This document shows, one piece after another, positions 23,663-33,206 of a stretch of DNA of 64,000 bases. The notes under the pieces were generated by a model. It searched no databases and was not told the DNA's origin. It saw only the letters and a program-made list of their open reading frames with translations. Source of the DNA: Amanita rubescens (lineage: Eukaryota; Basidiomycota; Agaricomycetes; Agaricales; Amanitaceae). The position numbers and the translations under genes are program-made. Each line of letters starts with the position of its first letter. Position 1 is the stretch's first letter. The DNA is taken from the NCBI GenBank assembly GCA_015039365.1, contig WION01000219.1, forward strand, positions 1 through 64,000, written 5' to 3'.

Positions 23663-24480
23663 TCAAAACGATACCCGAGTATTACCTCGTTGGTGAAACA
23701 CAAAGATAACTATCGAACTTCCGGAGAACCGGCCCATAGGTTACCGGTCAGCTTGCAACAATTTCGGATCAACAGAGGACACCGCCTAATCGTGCTACAA
23801 GAGGAACAAGAGGACATTATTATCTAGACCATATTGCTATCTACAACGACCCTAAAGACCACCTTTGGAAATACGCGAAAGACCACAGTCTCGTACCAAC
23901 ATCAGAGTTTTGGATACCACAGAGAGCCAACAGACCACCCAACAACGCATTCTATCATCGGTTCAACGACAAATACTATCTCTTAGGATTTGAAGTCGAA
24001 TTCGACGAAAATACCAAACGTTGGGGAGGATATAACCCAGGCCCTGAATCAGAACTCACATACGAATTCGTACCAGACGATTTCTTCAAAGGACCAAAGT
24101 GGATAGAAGGAAACCCAGATAACTTGCCCGAGAACCTACAGCACAGAAGCGCAGTCTCTACACCGAAAGCAACAGTCAAGGATACACCAAAAGGTAAAAC
24201 TTTTGGAGTAACAGAAGAAAGCGAATCAGGAACCGAATCAAGTGACGAAAACCCCGACCAGCAATTCGAAAGTTCCAGTGACCTTTCCGAGTCAGAAGAC
24301 AAAACTGTTCCAGACTTACTTAGCCCAATCGATTTCAACCCGTTTGAAACAGAACAGGAGAAACCGAATTCCCCAGGACTTCAATACATAGAAGTCGATC
24401 CTAAACCAGATCCTAGTCCAGGACCACCAGTACCACCACAGAAACCGCCTACACCACCTCCAGAACCACCAATAGCTACA

Positions 24481-25485
24481 ATGACGACGCCAGCAATACA
24501 ACCGATTCCTAGTCTCTTAGGAGAAATCCCTACCTTCACAGGAAAGCGATCTCAAGCACAGGATTTCATAGATCGAATGGAGCTATTCCTAGATCTCAAC
24601 CCTGGTCGCATCAACACAGATAGACTTAAAATCGGATTAACGTTGTCTATGATAACCGACAAAGCTGAAAACTGGAGACGCAATCAAAACGACGATCTTA
24701 ACGATGCAGCAAAGACGGAAATATTATGGACCGACTGGACAGGATTCAAAACCAGATTCCTCAATAATTGGCAAGAAATAGATTCACCCGGAAACGCGTA
24801 CACAGAATTAGTACAGCTTCAGAAACGCAAAGACAAGAAAGGAAAACGAATCTCAATCCCAAAATACGTTGGTTTATTCAAAGAACTTATAAAGAAAGCT
24901 GGAATCACAGGCAGTGCCGCTACCCACATGTTCGGACAAGGACTCGACGCCAACACATACAGAGCAGTCGTAATGAGAGACCCTAAAACCTTGGACGAAT
25001 GGTACGAAGGAGCACTTAGAGCATACAACGCCGAAACACGTATCGGTATTCTAGCAACCAACAGAGGAGGGACATCTTCACATAAACCCCCTCGAAACGA
25101 ATGGGATATGGATCTCGACGCAATAATTCTTGGCGCGTTATCCAAGGACGAACGGACCCGACATATCCGCGATGGACTTTGTTTCATATGTCATAAAGCG
25201 GACCACATGTCAGGACAATGCCCCATGAGGAAGGACAAAGGATCTTACAAAGGAAAGAAGAAGTTTAATGGAAAGAAAGGAAAGAAATTCGCACACGGTC
25301 GTCATATTCGAGCAACCGAAAGGGATGACGACGGCAGTAACTATGAAAACGTCGAAGAGTCTAGCCAGCATGAACAAGAAGAAGAAGAAGACACTAGCGA
25401 CAGAACGATACGCGCTATGTTAAAGAAACTCTCTCCAGATCAACGTATCAACCTCCTTATCAACGCAGATAAACCGGATTTTTGA
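24481..25485 (+). CDS. Gag (capsid/nucleocapsid)
   Basis: First ATG downstream of the LTR, with A at -3. The 334-residue product contains a retrotransposon-gag domain (IPTFTGKRSQAQDFIDRMEL ... WTGFKTRFLNNW) and a CX2CX4HX4C zinc knuckle (CFICHKADHMSGQC, from residue 234), then a Lys-rich and an acidic tail. The frame is open and coding-like from about 23740, but no ATG exists in any frame between the LTR end and 24481. An N-terminally extended form would need a non-AUG start. Stop TGA at 25483-25485. Confidence 0.85.
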   Translation: MTTPAIQPIPSLLGEIPTFTGKRSQAQDFIDRMELFLDLNPGRINTDRLKIGLTLSMITDKAENWRRNQNDDLNDAAKTEILWTDWTGFKTRFLNNWQEIDSPGNAYTELVQLQKRKDKKGKRISIPKYVGLFKELIKKAGITGSAATHMFGQGLDANTYRAVVMRDPKTLDEWYEGALRAYNAETRIGILATNRGGTSSHKPPRNEWDMDLDAIILGALSKDERTRHIRDGLCFICHKADHMSGQCPMRKDKGSYKGKKKFNGKKGKKFAHGRHIRATERDDDGSNYENVEESSQHEQEEEEDTSDRTIRAMLKKLSPDQRINLLINADKPDF

Positions 25486-28400
25486 CAGTGGGACACATGT
25501 CAGTGGATGCTTGTCCCATAACTTCGGATTCAACTCCAAAGGACGATCTTTCGATATCACCTGTAATAGTACGTTCTATTTCAAGCAATCGATTATCCAT
25601 TCCCCTCGAAGTTGAAACCGAAGACAACACTGAATCAATGACTGCACTGGTCGACAGCGGTGCAGAAGGTTTATTTATTAATTCATCGATCGCGCACAAA
25701 TGGAGAAGAAAGAAACTCGCAAAACCAATCCGAGTCAAAAACGTTGACGGCACGTATAATACAAATGGAGAAATTTCTGACAAGTGTTTGATCACTATCG
25801 ATATCAATGGAAAGAAGATGACCGAATGGTTCTTAGTCACTTCGCTTGGTGATCAAAACTTGATACTGGGGCTTCCGTGGCTCGAGAAGCATGACCCAAT
25901 CATAAGCTGGAGGAATAGAACTCTGGAGTTCCGTAACTCCAAAGAAGACGAATGGAAGGCATCAATACGGAGCATCTTGCATCGACTCGATGAAGAAGCA
26001 ATGCCTAAATGGGATGAAGACGTCGTAATTCGGTATTTGTTGTCACACAAAGGACCAGAAGATAAGAGTCTACGTTGGAAACCACCATTTGAAAACATAG
26101 GAAGATGGACTGAAGAAGATTATGACGAGATCACAATTAATCGCTATTCACCAGCTCAACAAATGGAACATAAGTACAACACCGATCAGAAGGAAATCAC
26201 GCTACCTCCTGAGTATCTCGAATGGAAAGAGATATTTGAAAAACAAGCGTCAGAACGATTCCCAGACCGCAGATCATGGGATCACGCAATTGAACTTCGC
26301 GAAGATTTTATACCAAAGAAAGGGAAGATCTACCCAATATCACCATTACAACAAAACACGCTTGATGAATGGATCAAAGAACAACTAACTAAAGGATATA
26401 TACGACCATCCAAATCTCCGCAGGCAGCGCCATTCTTCTATGTCGAAAAGAAAGATAGCAAAACACTCAGACCCTGCCAAGACTACCGATACTTGAACGA
26501 ACACACGAAACCAAACTCTTACCCCTTACCACTCATATCCGATCTGATGCTACAACTTAAAGGATCGCAATACTTTACGAAATTAGACATCAGATGGGGA
26601 TACAACAATGTTCGTATCAAAGAAGGAGACGAATGGAAAGCCGCATTCATCACGAATAAAGGACTATTCGAACCAACAGTTATGTTCTTTGGATTACGCA
26701 ATTCACCCGCAACATTTCAAGCGATGATGGACGATTACTTCAGGGACTTCATGAACGAAGGATGGATCGCCATTTACATGGATGACATCTTGATACACGC
26801 GCGCAACAAACAAGAACTCGAGAAAAGAACAAAGCTAGTACTCGCAAAATTGAAAGAACACGATCTTTACCTGAAACTTGAAAAATGCAAATTTGCCGCC
26901 GAAGAAGTGGACTTCTTAGGCATGATAATCACAAAAGACACGATAAAAATGGATCCAATAAAACTCGCTGGAATCAGAGACTGGCCCCCTCCGACAACAG
27001 TTAAACAAGTACGCTCGTTTCTTGGATTTGGAAATTACTACAGACGTTTCATATCCGGATTCGCGCACCTCGCACGACCCCTTCACGACTTAACGAAGAA
27101 AAATAAGATATGGGAATGGACACTAGAATGTAGAGTCGCCTTCGACTCATTAAAGGAAAGTTTCGTAACGGCACCAGTACTAAAGATGCCAGATGTCAAT
27201 CAACCCTTCATACTCGAAACGGACGCATCTAAATGGGCTGTCGGAGCCGCCTTAATGCAGAAAGACGAAAACGGAGACTTACACCCTTGTGGATATCTCT
27301 CACACGCACTTACGCCTACTGAACGAAATTGGCAAATCTACGACCGAGAGCTTTTTGCCATAATTTACGCCCTTGACGAATGGAAATATCTACTGCTTGG
27401 AGCAGAACACACACTCACTATACACTGCGATCACAAGAACTTAACCTATTACCGCGCACCACAACGTCTCACAGCTAGACAAGCAAGATGGTGGAATAAC
27501 CTCTCAAGATATAATTACCAACTAATTCATATACCCGGAGCAAAACTAACTCAAGCGGATGCCTTATCCCGCCGACCTGATCACACCAATGGAGAAGAAG
27601 ATGACGAAACAGTCACGATGCTCCCTGACTCATTATTCATTCAAGTCATCGCCGAAGATCTCCGAGATCAAGTAAAGAACGCAACTCAAACCGACGAGTT
27701 TGCTGAAACTATTAGAAGATGCTTAAAGGAGAAAGGAACAGCACCCCTCCGCACAGCAATCACCGATTGGACCGAATATAACGGAATCATCCTATTTAAA
27801 AACAAGGCATACGTTCCAATGGACTCCGATCTTCGCCGATCTATTATTAAAGAATACCACGAAGCACCGAGTGCAGGACACCCTGGATTCTTTAAAACAC
27901 TTAGCCTATTAAGAGAACACTACTGGTGGCCTAGAATGACAACACTTGTCAAAAGTTTTATCGACGGATGCCTTACCTGTCAACAGATGAAACCTAATAC
28001 ACACCCCACCGCCGCGCCCCTAATGCCTATTAAATCCCACGCACACCGACCATTTCAACAGATTACTATGGATTTCATCACCGATCTACCACCTAGTGAC
28101 GGTTTTGATTCTATCTTTGTCGTGGTCGACCAAGGACTTTCAAAGGGAGTAATTCTATGTCCCTGTAATAAAACTATTACATCAGCCGAAACCGCCGACC
28201 TCTACATCAAAGAAGTATTCAAGAACTTTGGATTACCAGACATTATGATATCTGACAGAGGACCGCAATTCGCAGCAAAAGTCTTCAAAGGGATAACTAG
28301 CACACTTCAGATCAAACACAAGATGAGCACCGCCTTCCACCCTCAAACAGATGGACAAACGGAACGCTATAACGCCGTACTTGAAGTATATCTCCGCATA

Positions 28401-29099
28401 TTCTGCGCTTACGAACCAGACAAATGGAACAAGATACTTCCTATCGCACAATTCGCTCATAATTCTAGAACGCATGAAGAACTGAAACAATCTCCGTTCT
28501 ATCTCATGTACGGATCTAACCCTGTGGCACTACCCCAGGTTACAGAACAATCAGCTACCCCTGTAGCAGATGAACGCATCAGACTCCTGATCAAAGCAAG
28601 AGAAGAAGCTCTGGCAGCACACGACCTTGCACGCCTTAAAATGGCACAACGAACGATGAAACACTCTAAACCGTTCAAAGAAGGAGAAAAGGTTTGGCTA
28701 GATTCAAAGAACCTACGCATTCCTTATCAATCACGTAAACTCGCACCCAAACGAGAAGGACCCTTCAAGATAAAGAAAGTCTTAGGACCTGTCACCTATC
28801 AATTAGACTTACCGAAACAATGGAAGATACACAGCGTTTTCCACGCATGTCTACTATCACCATTTAAAGAAACAGAATTCCATGGACCTAATGACACACG
28901 TCCACCACCCGATCTGATAGAAGGATCAGAAGAATACGAAATAGAAGCTATTCTCGCACACCGAAAGATCGGACGTCAATTACAGTTTCTCGTCAAATGG
29001 AAAGGCTATGATACAAGCGAAAACACTTGGGAACCCCAAAAGAACTTGTCAAACGCCGAGGATATCCTTGACGAATATAAGAAACGTAGGAAACTCTGA
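25482..29099 (+). CDS. Pol polyprotein with C-terminal chromodomain
   Basis: Open for 1205 codons in the -1 frame relative to gag, overlapping its stop; the first ATG is 25497. Domains in order: aspartic protease (LVDSGAEGLF, about residue 56), reverse transcriptase (YMDD at 432-435), RNase H (ETDASKWAVGAALMQ), integrase with an HHCC region (C-terminal part CLTCQQ) and DD35E residues D864, D925 and E961, and a chromodomain in the last about 54 residues (FLVKWKGYDTSENTWEP). No internal stop is seen, so the element may be active. Expression would need a -1 shift near the T-run at 25479-25483 or re-initiation after the gag stop. Confidence 0.93.
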   Translation: MTVGHMSVDACPITSDSTPKDDLSISPVIVRSISSNRLSIPLEVETEDNTESMTALVDSGAEGLFINSSIAHKWRRKKLAKPIRVKNVDGTYNTNGEISDKCLITIDINGKKMTEWFLVTSLGDQNLILGLPWLEKHDPIISWRNRTLEFRNSKEDEWKASIRSILHRLDEEAMPKWDEDVVIRYLLSHKGPEDKSLRWKPPFENIGRWTEEDYDEITINRYSPAQQMEHKYNTDQKEITLPPEYLEWKEIFEKQASERFPDRRSWDHAIELREDFIPKKGKIYPISPLQQNTLDEWIKEQLTKGYIRPSKSPQAAPFFYVEKKDSKTLRPCQDYRYLNEHTKPNSYPLPLISDLMLQLKGSQYFTKLDIRWGYNNVRIKEGDEWKAAFITNKGLFEPTVMFFGLRNSPATFQAMMDDYFRDFMNEGWIAIYMDDILIHARNKQELEKRTKLVLAKLKEHDLYLKLEKCKFAAEEVDFLGMIITKDTIKMDPIKLAGIRDWPPPTTVKQVRSFLGFGNYYRRFISGFAHLARPLHDLTKKNKIWEWTLECRVAFDSLKESFVTAPVLKMPDVNQPFILETDASKWAVGAALMQKDENGDLHPCGYLSHALTPTERNWQIYDRELFAIIYALDEWKYLLLGAEHTLTIHCDHKNLTYYRAPQRLTARQARWWNNLSRYNYQLIHIPGAKLTQADALSRRPDHTNGEEDDETVTMLPDSLFIQVIAEDLRDQVKNATQTDEFAETIRRCLKEKGTAPLRTAITDWTEYNGIILFKNKAYVPMDSDLRRSIIKEYHEAPSAGHPGFFKTLSLLREHYWWPRMTTLVKSFIDGCLTCQQMKPNTHPTAAPLMPIKSHAHRPFQQITMDFITDLPPSDGFDSIFVVVDQGLSKGVILCPCNKTITSAETADLYIKEVFKNFGLPDIMISDRGPQFAAKVFKGITSTLQIKHKMSTAFHPQTDGQTERYNAVLEVYLRIFCAYEPDKWNKILPIAQFAHNSRTHEELKQSPFYLMYGSNPVALPQVTEQSATPVADERIRLLIKAREEALAAHDLARLKMAQRTMKHSKPFKEGEKVWLDSKNLRIPYQSRKLAPKREGPFKIKKVLGPVTYQLDLPKQWKIHSVFHACLLSPFKETEFHGPNDTRPPPDLIEGSEEYEIEAILAHRKIGRQLQFLVKWKGYDTSENTWEPQKNLSNAEDILDEYKKRRKL

Positions 29100-30854
29100 A
29101 TGAACAAAGATTACACCTACAACACTCCGAAACCACCTATGAATCATGGAATCAACAAGAAACTCACCGACAATCTCGCCAACAACGACGAGAGTACCAT
29201 CACCGGAACCGCCCATATACTCAGTCTTTACCCAGACAACGACGACAACACCACCACCACCGCCGAATCCCCCAATACATCCAGTAATCAGGATGCTAGC
29301 GGAAGGACAACGATCGCCGAACCCAATAGGCCACGTCTCGTTCCTTATCACAGCGCTTCAGATTCTGACAAAGAGAATCGATCTGATGGTTCACCCAGAA
29401 CAAGCCGAGCTACGAGTCCTCACGATACCACAGAAGATCAAGGTAACGGAAGACATAATGAAGATACAAGGAGAGCTAGGAAAATACTTGATAACATGCG
29501 AAAGGTATATCATAACCCCGACTCTTTTGCCGAATTCGACAAGGAATCAACTGGCGATTTTCGCGACAGAAGCGATGATAACAACCCAGCTAGCCCTAGC
29601 AGTCGTCGAGTCATGGCAGACATCACTCCCTCTAAACCTCAGACGATCTTTACGACATTCGCAGACTATAACAGCTCAGCTCTTATGCGAAAAACTATTG
29701 ACGACATTAAAAGACTTTCCGGCCTGCCAATCAATTCTCAGGAACTGGAACGACTTACCAGACTCTGGCGTATTCTTTCAGACGCAAGACTCGCCAAGGC
29801 AATCATCGTCAACGCTCGAGAACGATACAACTATCACTGCGCAGATCTTATAGAAATCTGGACCAACTTAGATCGTATGGAATGGTACACCAAACTCTCT
29901 CACGGATGCACCATCCACCAATTTGGAATCGACCTCTTACGCCGAATCCTCGCCGCTGACGTAGAACGCTTCTACGAACAAGCCATCTTAGACGTTAGGA
30001 ATGAAATACACCCCCCATTCATCCTTAATGACGACCCCAACGATCTCGTCGCCATCCATCACAGCTTTGATTCTCACAGGATCGCACCAGATGCACAGCA
30101 TATCTTAGAACTTACGAACCGAACCGAAATCGGAGCAATCGCCTTAGCAGATCTAGCAGATCGAATCAAGGAGATCGCCGAATCTTCTAGACGGACTACC
30201 GCATGGACAGAAGATCTGTTTACCAAAGGAGCTAAACCGCAGCAACTCTCTCACAATGCCTATGAAGAAGTTGCCCACGTCATGATGGAATTAGATCTCC
30301 ATCAGAATCTTATACCTTCTACGCCCGTCACTCAGACCGCTGAAAGATTTAAGAACCTCGGACGCTCGCTCATTCCCCAACACAACCTTTACCGACTATG
30401 GAAGGGAACGCAGAACAGACCCAACAAACCACCATTGTCTCCAACGGCGCATCGACGTCCACCCCCACCGCCTTTAGTATCGGCGCCTTCGACGGTCGAG
30501 AACGTCTCGCCCGCATCCACCAGGAAATCTCGGATTTCCTCCATTACCAGTCCCACGTCCGGCTTTTCGCCGCCACATCCCTACCACCAACAGTCCCTCG
30601 TCCCGACGACGAATCCAAGGAGCGCATCATCAAGCTCCTCAAAGAAGAGAACCGACGCCTCAAGGTTCTCCACAAACTCCTCAACTCGCTTGAGGCCAAC
30701 AACGAGGAACTCGTCCAAACGTACACGGACACACCCACCGACTGGAACGCAGGAGGATGGAACCAGGACGAATGACTTCGACGTCTTCGTCGACAACTCA
30801 GCCGGCTATCATCCTTACGACGATGAAGACGCCCGCCACAACCTCGACACCTAG
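29100..30854 (+). CDS. Third ORF of the retrotransposon, in frame with pol after one stop
   Basis: 584 codons, with its ATG directly abutting the pol TGA (TGAATG) and in the same frame, so either read-through or re-initiation could express it. The N-terminal about 170 residues are polar and disordered-looking. From about ATG 29613 (MADITPSKPQTIF) to about 30400 it looks like a folded helical protein. The last about 130 codons are Ser/Pro/Arg-rich and overlap another ORF. No known domain is recognised and no env-like membrane helix is seen. Confidence 0.55.
   Translation: MNKDYTYNTPKPPMNHGINKKLTDNLANNDESTITGTAHILSLYPDNDDNTTTTAESPNTSSNQDASGRTTIAEPNRPRLVPYHSASDSDKENRSDGSPRTSRATSPHDTTEDQGNGRHNEDTRRARKILDNMRKVYHNPDSFAEFDKESTGDFRDRSDDNNPASPSSRRVMADITPSKPQTIFTTFADYNSSALMRKTIDDIKRLSGLPINSQELERLTRLWRILSDARLAKAIIVNARERYNYHCADLIEIWTNLDRMEWYTKLSHGCTIHQFGIDLLRRILAADVERFYEQAILDVRNEIHPPFILNDDPNDLVAIHHSFDSHRIAPDAQHILELTNRTEIGAIALADLADRIKEIAESSRRTTAWTEDLFTKGAKPQQLSHNAYEEVAHVMMELDLHQNLIPSTPVTQTAERFKNLGRSLIPQHNLYRLWKGTQNRPNKPPLSPTAHRRPPPPPLVSAPSTVENVSPASTRKSRISSITSPTSGFSPPHPYHQQSLVPTTNPRSASSSSSKKRTDASRFSTNSSTRLRPTTRNSSKRTRTHPPTGTQEDGTRTNDFDVFVDNSAGYHPYDDEDARHNLDT
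29146..29853 (+). CDS. Overlapping ORF, +1 frame, 235 aa
   Basis: ATG 29146. After a Thr/Pro-rich start it encodes amphipathic helical sequence (HVSFLITALQILTKRIDLM, KYLITCERYIITPTLLP) that looks more protein-like than the overlapping pol-frame ORF here. Function unknown. It may be the real product of this stretch, or both frames may be used. Confidence 0.4.
   Translation: MESTRNSPTISPTTTRVPSPEPPIYSVFTQTTTTTPPPPPNPPIHPVIRMLAEGQRSPNPIGHVSFLITALQILTKRIDLMVHPEQAELRVLTIPQKIKVTEDIMKIQGELGKYLITCERYIITPTLLPNSTRNQLAIFATEAMITTQLALAVVESWQTSLPLNLRRSLRHSQTITAQLLCEKLLTTLKDFPACQSILRNWNDLPDSGVFFQTQDSPRQSSSTLENDTTITAQIL
30398..30775 (+). CDS. Overlapping ORF, +2 frame, 125 aa, coiled-coil
   Basis: ATG 30398. 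Codons end mostly in C or G in this frame (ATC, CTC, AAG), unlike the A/T-ending gag and pol. The C-terminal third (KLLKEENRRLKVLHKLLNSL) predicts a coiled coil. The overlapping frame gives low-complexity Ser/Pro/Arg sequence, typical of a shadow. Function unknown; possibly a recently acquired segment. Confidence 0.45.
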   Translation: MEGNAEQTQQTTIVSNGASTSTPTAFSIGAFDGRERLARIHQEISDFLHYQSHVRLFAATSLPPTVPRPDDESKERIIKLLKEENRRLKVLHKLLNSLEANNEELVQTYTDTPTDWNAGGWNQDE

Positions 30855-30890
30855 AGGATACCCGCATATTGTTGTTGCGGTCAACAACGT

Positions 30891-30903
30891 AGAGGAGAGC
30901 TAG
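30891..30903 (+). other. Polypurine tract
   Basis: AGAGGAGAGCTAG directly upstream of the 3' LTR, the expected place for plus-strand priming. Confidence 0.5.
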
Positions 30904-31421
30904 TGTTACAAACACGGTACGGACTCCTACATTATGATTACATGACACGTCGGACATGCTTACTTTTTCGTATATGCTTACCCCTTCGTCACATCCCCAT
31001 TATGTTCATCAAACGGACTACCTCGTTCCCTTATCGATCCCCATTCCGTTTACCCTATGCCCAACCCCTTGTTCATACGTGTACCATCCCTTGTGCCCCC
31101 CTGTTTTACCTATACTTGCTATCGCCCTTGTCCTACTTACGATACGGCTGTGTTTCTGTACATGTATATAAACCGATGTACTGTAACGTCGAACCTTAAG
31201 TTCGACTTAACTGTCTTTATCAATATCACGCTTCATCTCACCTAAAGAACGTCGTTTCTACTCCGTTCATTATCGCTCTCAAGGATAAGACTCCTTCTAG
31301 TCGTCTTATCACTTAGCTTATTCGTTCACCTATTGTTTGACTTGTCCGTTGGACTTAGTCTACTTTGTCAAGCGCTTTTAGCGTGGACACATTGTAGGTG
31401 GAGATTGACGTGATCATAACA
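30904..31421 (+). repeat. 3' LTR, 518 bp
   Basis: Appears identical to 23130-23647. Followed by the TCCTC duplication at 31422-31426. Confidence 0.95.
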
Positions 31422-31729
31422 TCCTCATCTGTCTTGAACATTCCTTCTGGATTGTCCAGCAAGGCTACAATCCCAATGATGGGTTCACCAAGGCCTGGAA
31501 ATTTTATCTCAACACCCAGCATGCACTGGTTAATCAAGACTTGGACAACTACTTAAGGTTAATGGGCATCAATGATTGGTTCATTATAAAGCATTGCCCA
31601 TCTGATGAAGAGTGTGCTGAATACAGAAAAATAGTTCTTAGCAATTTATTATGTAAGTCCAGTCCCAGTTTTCTTTGAGCTGGAATATTAGCTGATATAT
31701 CTTCAGCACATCCTAAAACCTCCACTTGA

Positions 31730-32342
31730 TCATTATACAGTGTTTTATAATACTAATGCTATAAACATATCATCACTTTCTCCAGATGTTATTGTATCAG
31801 TGGAAGCCTATCATATACCACTTACCAACCTAAGAAATCAGTGGTCCAGTTTTTGAGCTATTCAGCCTTCAATCTTGGGCTGATTGTGACAAGTAGTGAT
31901 ATATATGTCACAACAGCAGGAGTTCTGCAGGAGTGCTTAGCCTCTCCTCTCCACTGCTGTCACACCTCTGGACTGTTCAATTGACTGCTTGGTATAAGGA
32001 AATGTCCCTTGCTCATCAGGAATAGATGGTAGTGTGTGGGGAATGGCAGGAGCAATGGTGAAATTAGTCATGTGCTGGCTTGGGCCTGAAGCCCTAAGCC
32101 TGCCTGCCCTAATAAGCCTGGCTGTGCAGTGGGCTTTCCAGGACTCATGCCCAGTGAGAAATCTGGGCCATTGAAACCCATCATGTGCTGTCAGAACATG
32201 TACCACCCAGAGTACTGGGATGCATTGATTGCAAGACAATATGACAAGTGTGCAAGATTGTGAGTATGAACAAAAAGATGTCCATGCAAGAAAATGAATG
32301 AGGGAGTGCAGCTGACAAACTTGAGGGTTTTGACATCCTTGT
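31730..32342. other. Sequence downstream of GTPase gene A
   Basis: No gene seen. Blocks at 31739-31860 and 31880-32060 match 62080-62410 downstream of copy B. Confidence 0.5.
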
Positions 32343-33206
32343 TGTTGCTAGTGATTGGAGGTCCAGTTATGTACTAAACTGCAAATTAACCATAACTTAA
32401 CTGAGCCTAACTGATAATTAGTGTTGTGAGGGTGGTTAAGTCCAGTTAATTGCCCCAAAATTGATTAACTGTAACTGATCAATTAACTGATGACCCAGAA
32501 TTTCCTTAACCTTAACTGGACTGGTTATAACCAATTGAAATTATGTAACCTGGTAGAGCAGGTTATTAGCATCATTTTGACCCCTTTGGACCAGTGGTTC
32601 ATGAGATATGAAGTGTTTTGTGAGGGATGTCAAGATGATTGGTTTCCCATTAGCAATGTTGTCTATGATGCTCATAACTGATAAATATATGTAAGTCAGA
32701 AACAAGTCCCAAATGCCAACAGCCTAAGTCAGAAGTATATTGTCCAATACAGAATGATAAACATAATGAAAATTGCATACAAATTAGAGCCTCAGTGACA
32801 GCCATGCAAAACTTTGCTCCTCATCAGCATCCCAGAGAACTATGTTTCTGAGTGTGGTGAGGGAAATAGCTAGCAGATTGAACATGAGAAACTAACTGTA
32901 TATTTCTTTTTGCATGTCATGGACCACATTGCTAATGGGAAACACAATAATTTTGACATCCCCTCACAAAATACTTTACATCTCATGAACCACTGGGCCA
33001 AATTACATTAATAAGGGCTCAAAATGATACTAATGACCTGCTCTACCAGCTGGGAATATTATGTAATTTTAACCAGTCATAACTGGTTAAATTCATTCAT
33101 GGGAAAGACCTAACCTTAACTGCTTGACCAGTTAGTTATCAGTTAGGTTCAGTTAAGTTATGGTTAATTTGTGGTTACATAACTGAACCTCCAATCACTA
33201 ACAATT
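32343..33206. mobile_element. Foldback-type inverted-repeat element, about 0.86 kb
   Basis: Long imperfect inverted repeat. The left arm (TAGTGATTGGAGGTCCAGTT..., ATTAACCATAACTTAACTGA) is complementary to the right arm ending ...AACCTCCAATCACTA. Inner parts also pair (CTGGTAGAGCAGG with CCTGCTCTACCAG; GGTTCATGAGAT with ATCTCATGAACC). No ORF inside. Exact ends and target duplication are unclear because the arms run into each other's flanks. Confidence 0.6.

Larger units (their letters stand above)
23130..31421 (+). mobile_element. Full-length Ty3/gypsy chromovirus-type LTR retrotransposon, 8292 bp
   Basis: Bounded by two 518 bp LTRs (TGTTAC...ATAACA) and a 5 bp target duplication. Contains gag, pol with protease, RT, RNase H, integrase and a C-terminal chromodomain, then a 1.7 kb region with further ORFs, then a purine-rich tract. 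The LTRs appear identical by eye, implying a very recent insertion. It lies in the last large exon of GTPase gene A, in the same orientation. Confidence 0.95.
19977..31729 (+). pseudogene. G-domain GTPase gene A, interrupted by an LTR retrotransposon
   Basis: Exons 19977-20288, 20349-20366, 20416-20588, 20643-20722, 20774-20944 and 20987-21150 join in frame. They encode MADQRSQTAKES..., the G1 P-loop (IGRANAGKTTLL), the G3 motif (FHDSPGFEAGG) and the G4-like TKFD. This is a common basidiomycete family of soluble P-loop GTPases of unknown role. Downstream come small exons and the tandem intron array (21666-22877). A last large exon starts at about 23098 (FLTIT...) and, after the retrotransposon, resumes with LICLEHSFW and ends at TGA 31727-31729. 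Copy A carries in-frame stops in exons that are open in copy B (for example around 21190 and 22955), and the 8.3 kb insertion sits inside the last large exon. I therefore call it disrupted. Confidence 0.7.
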
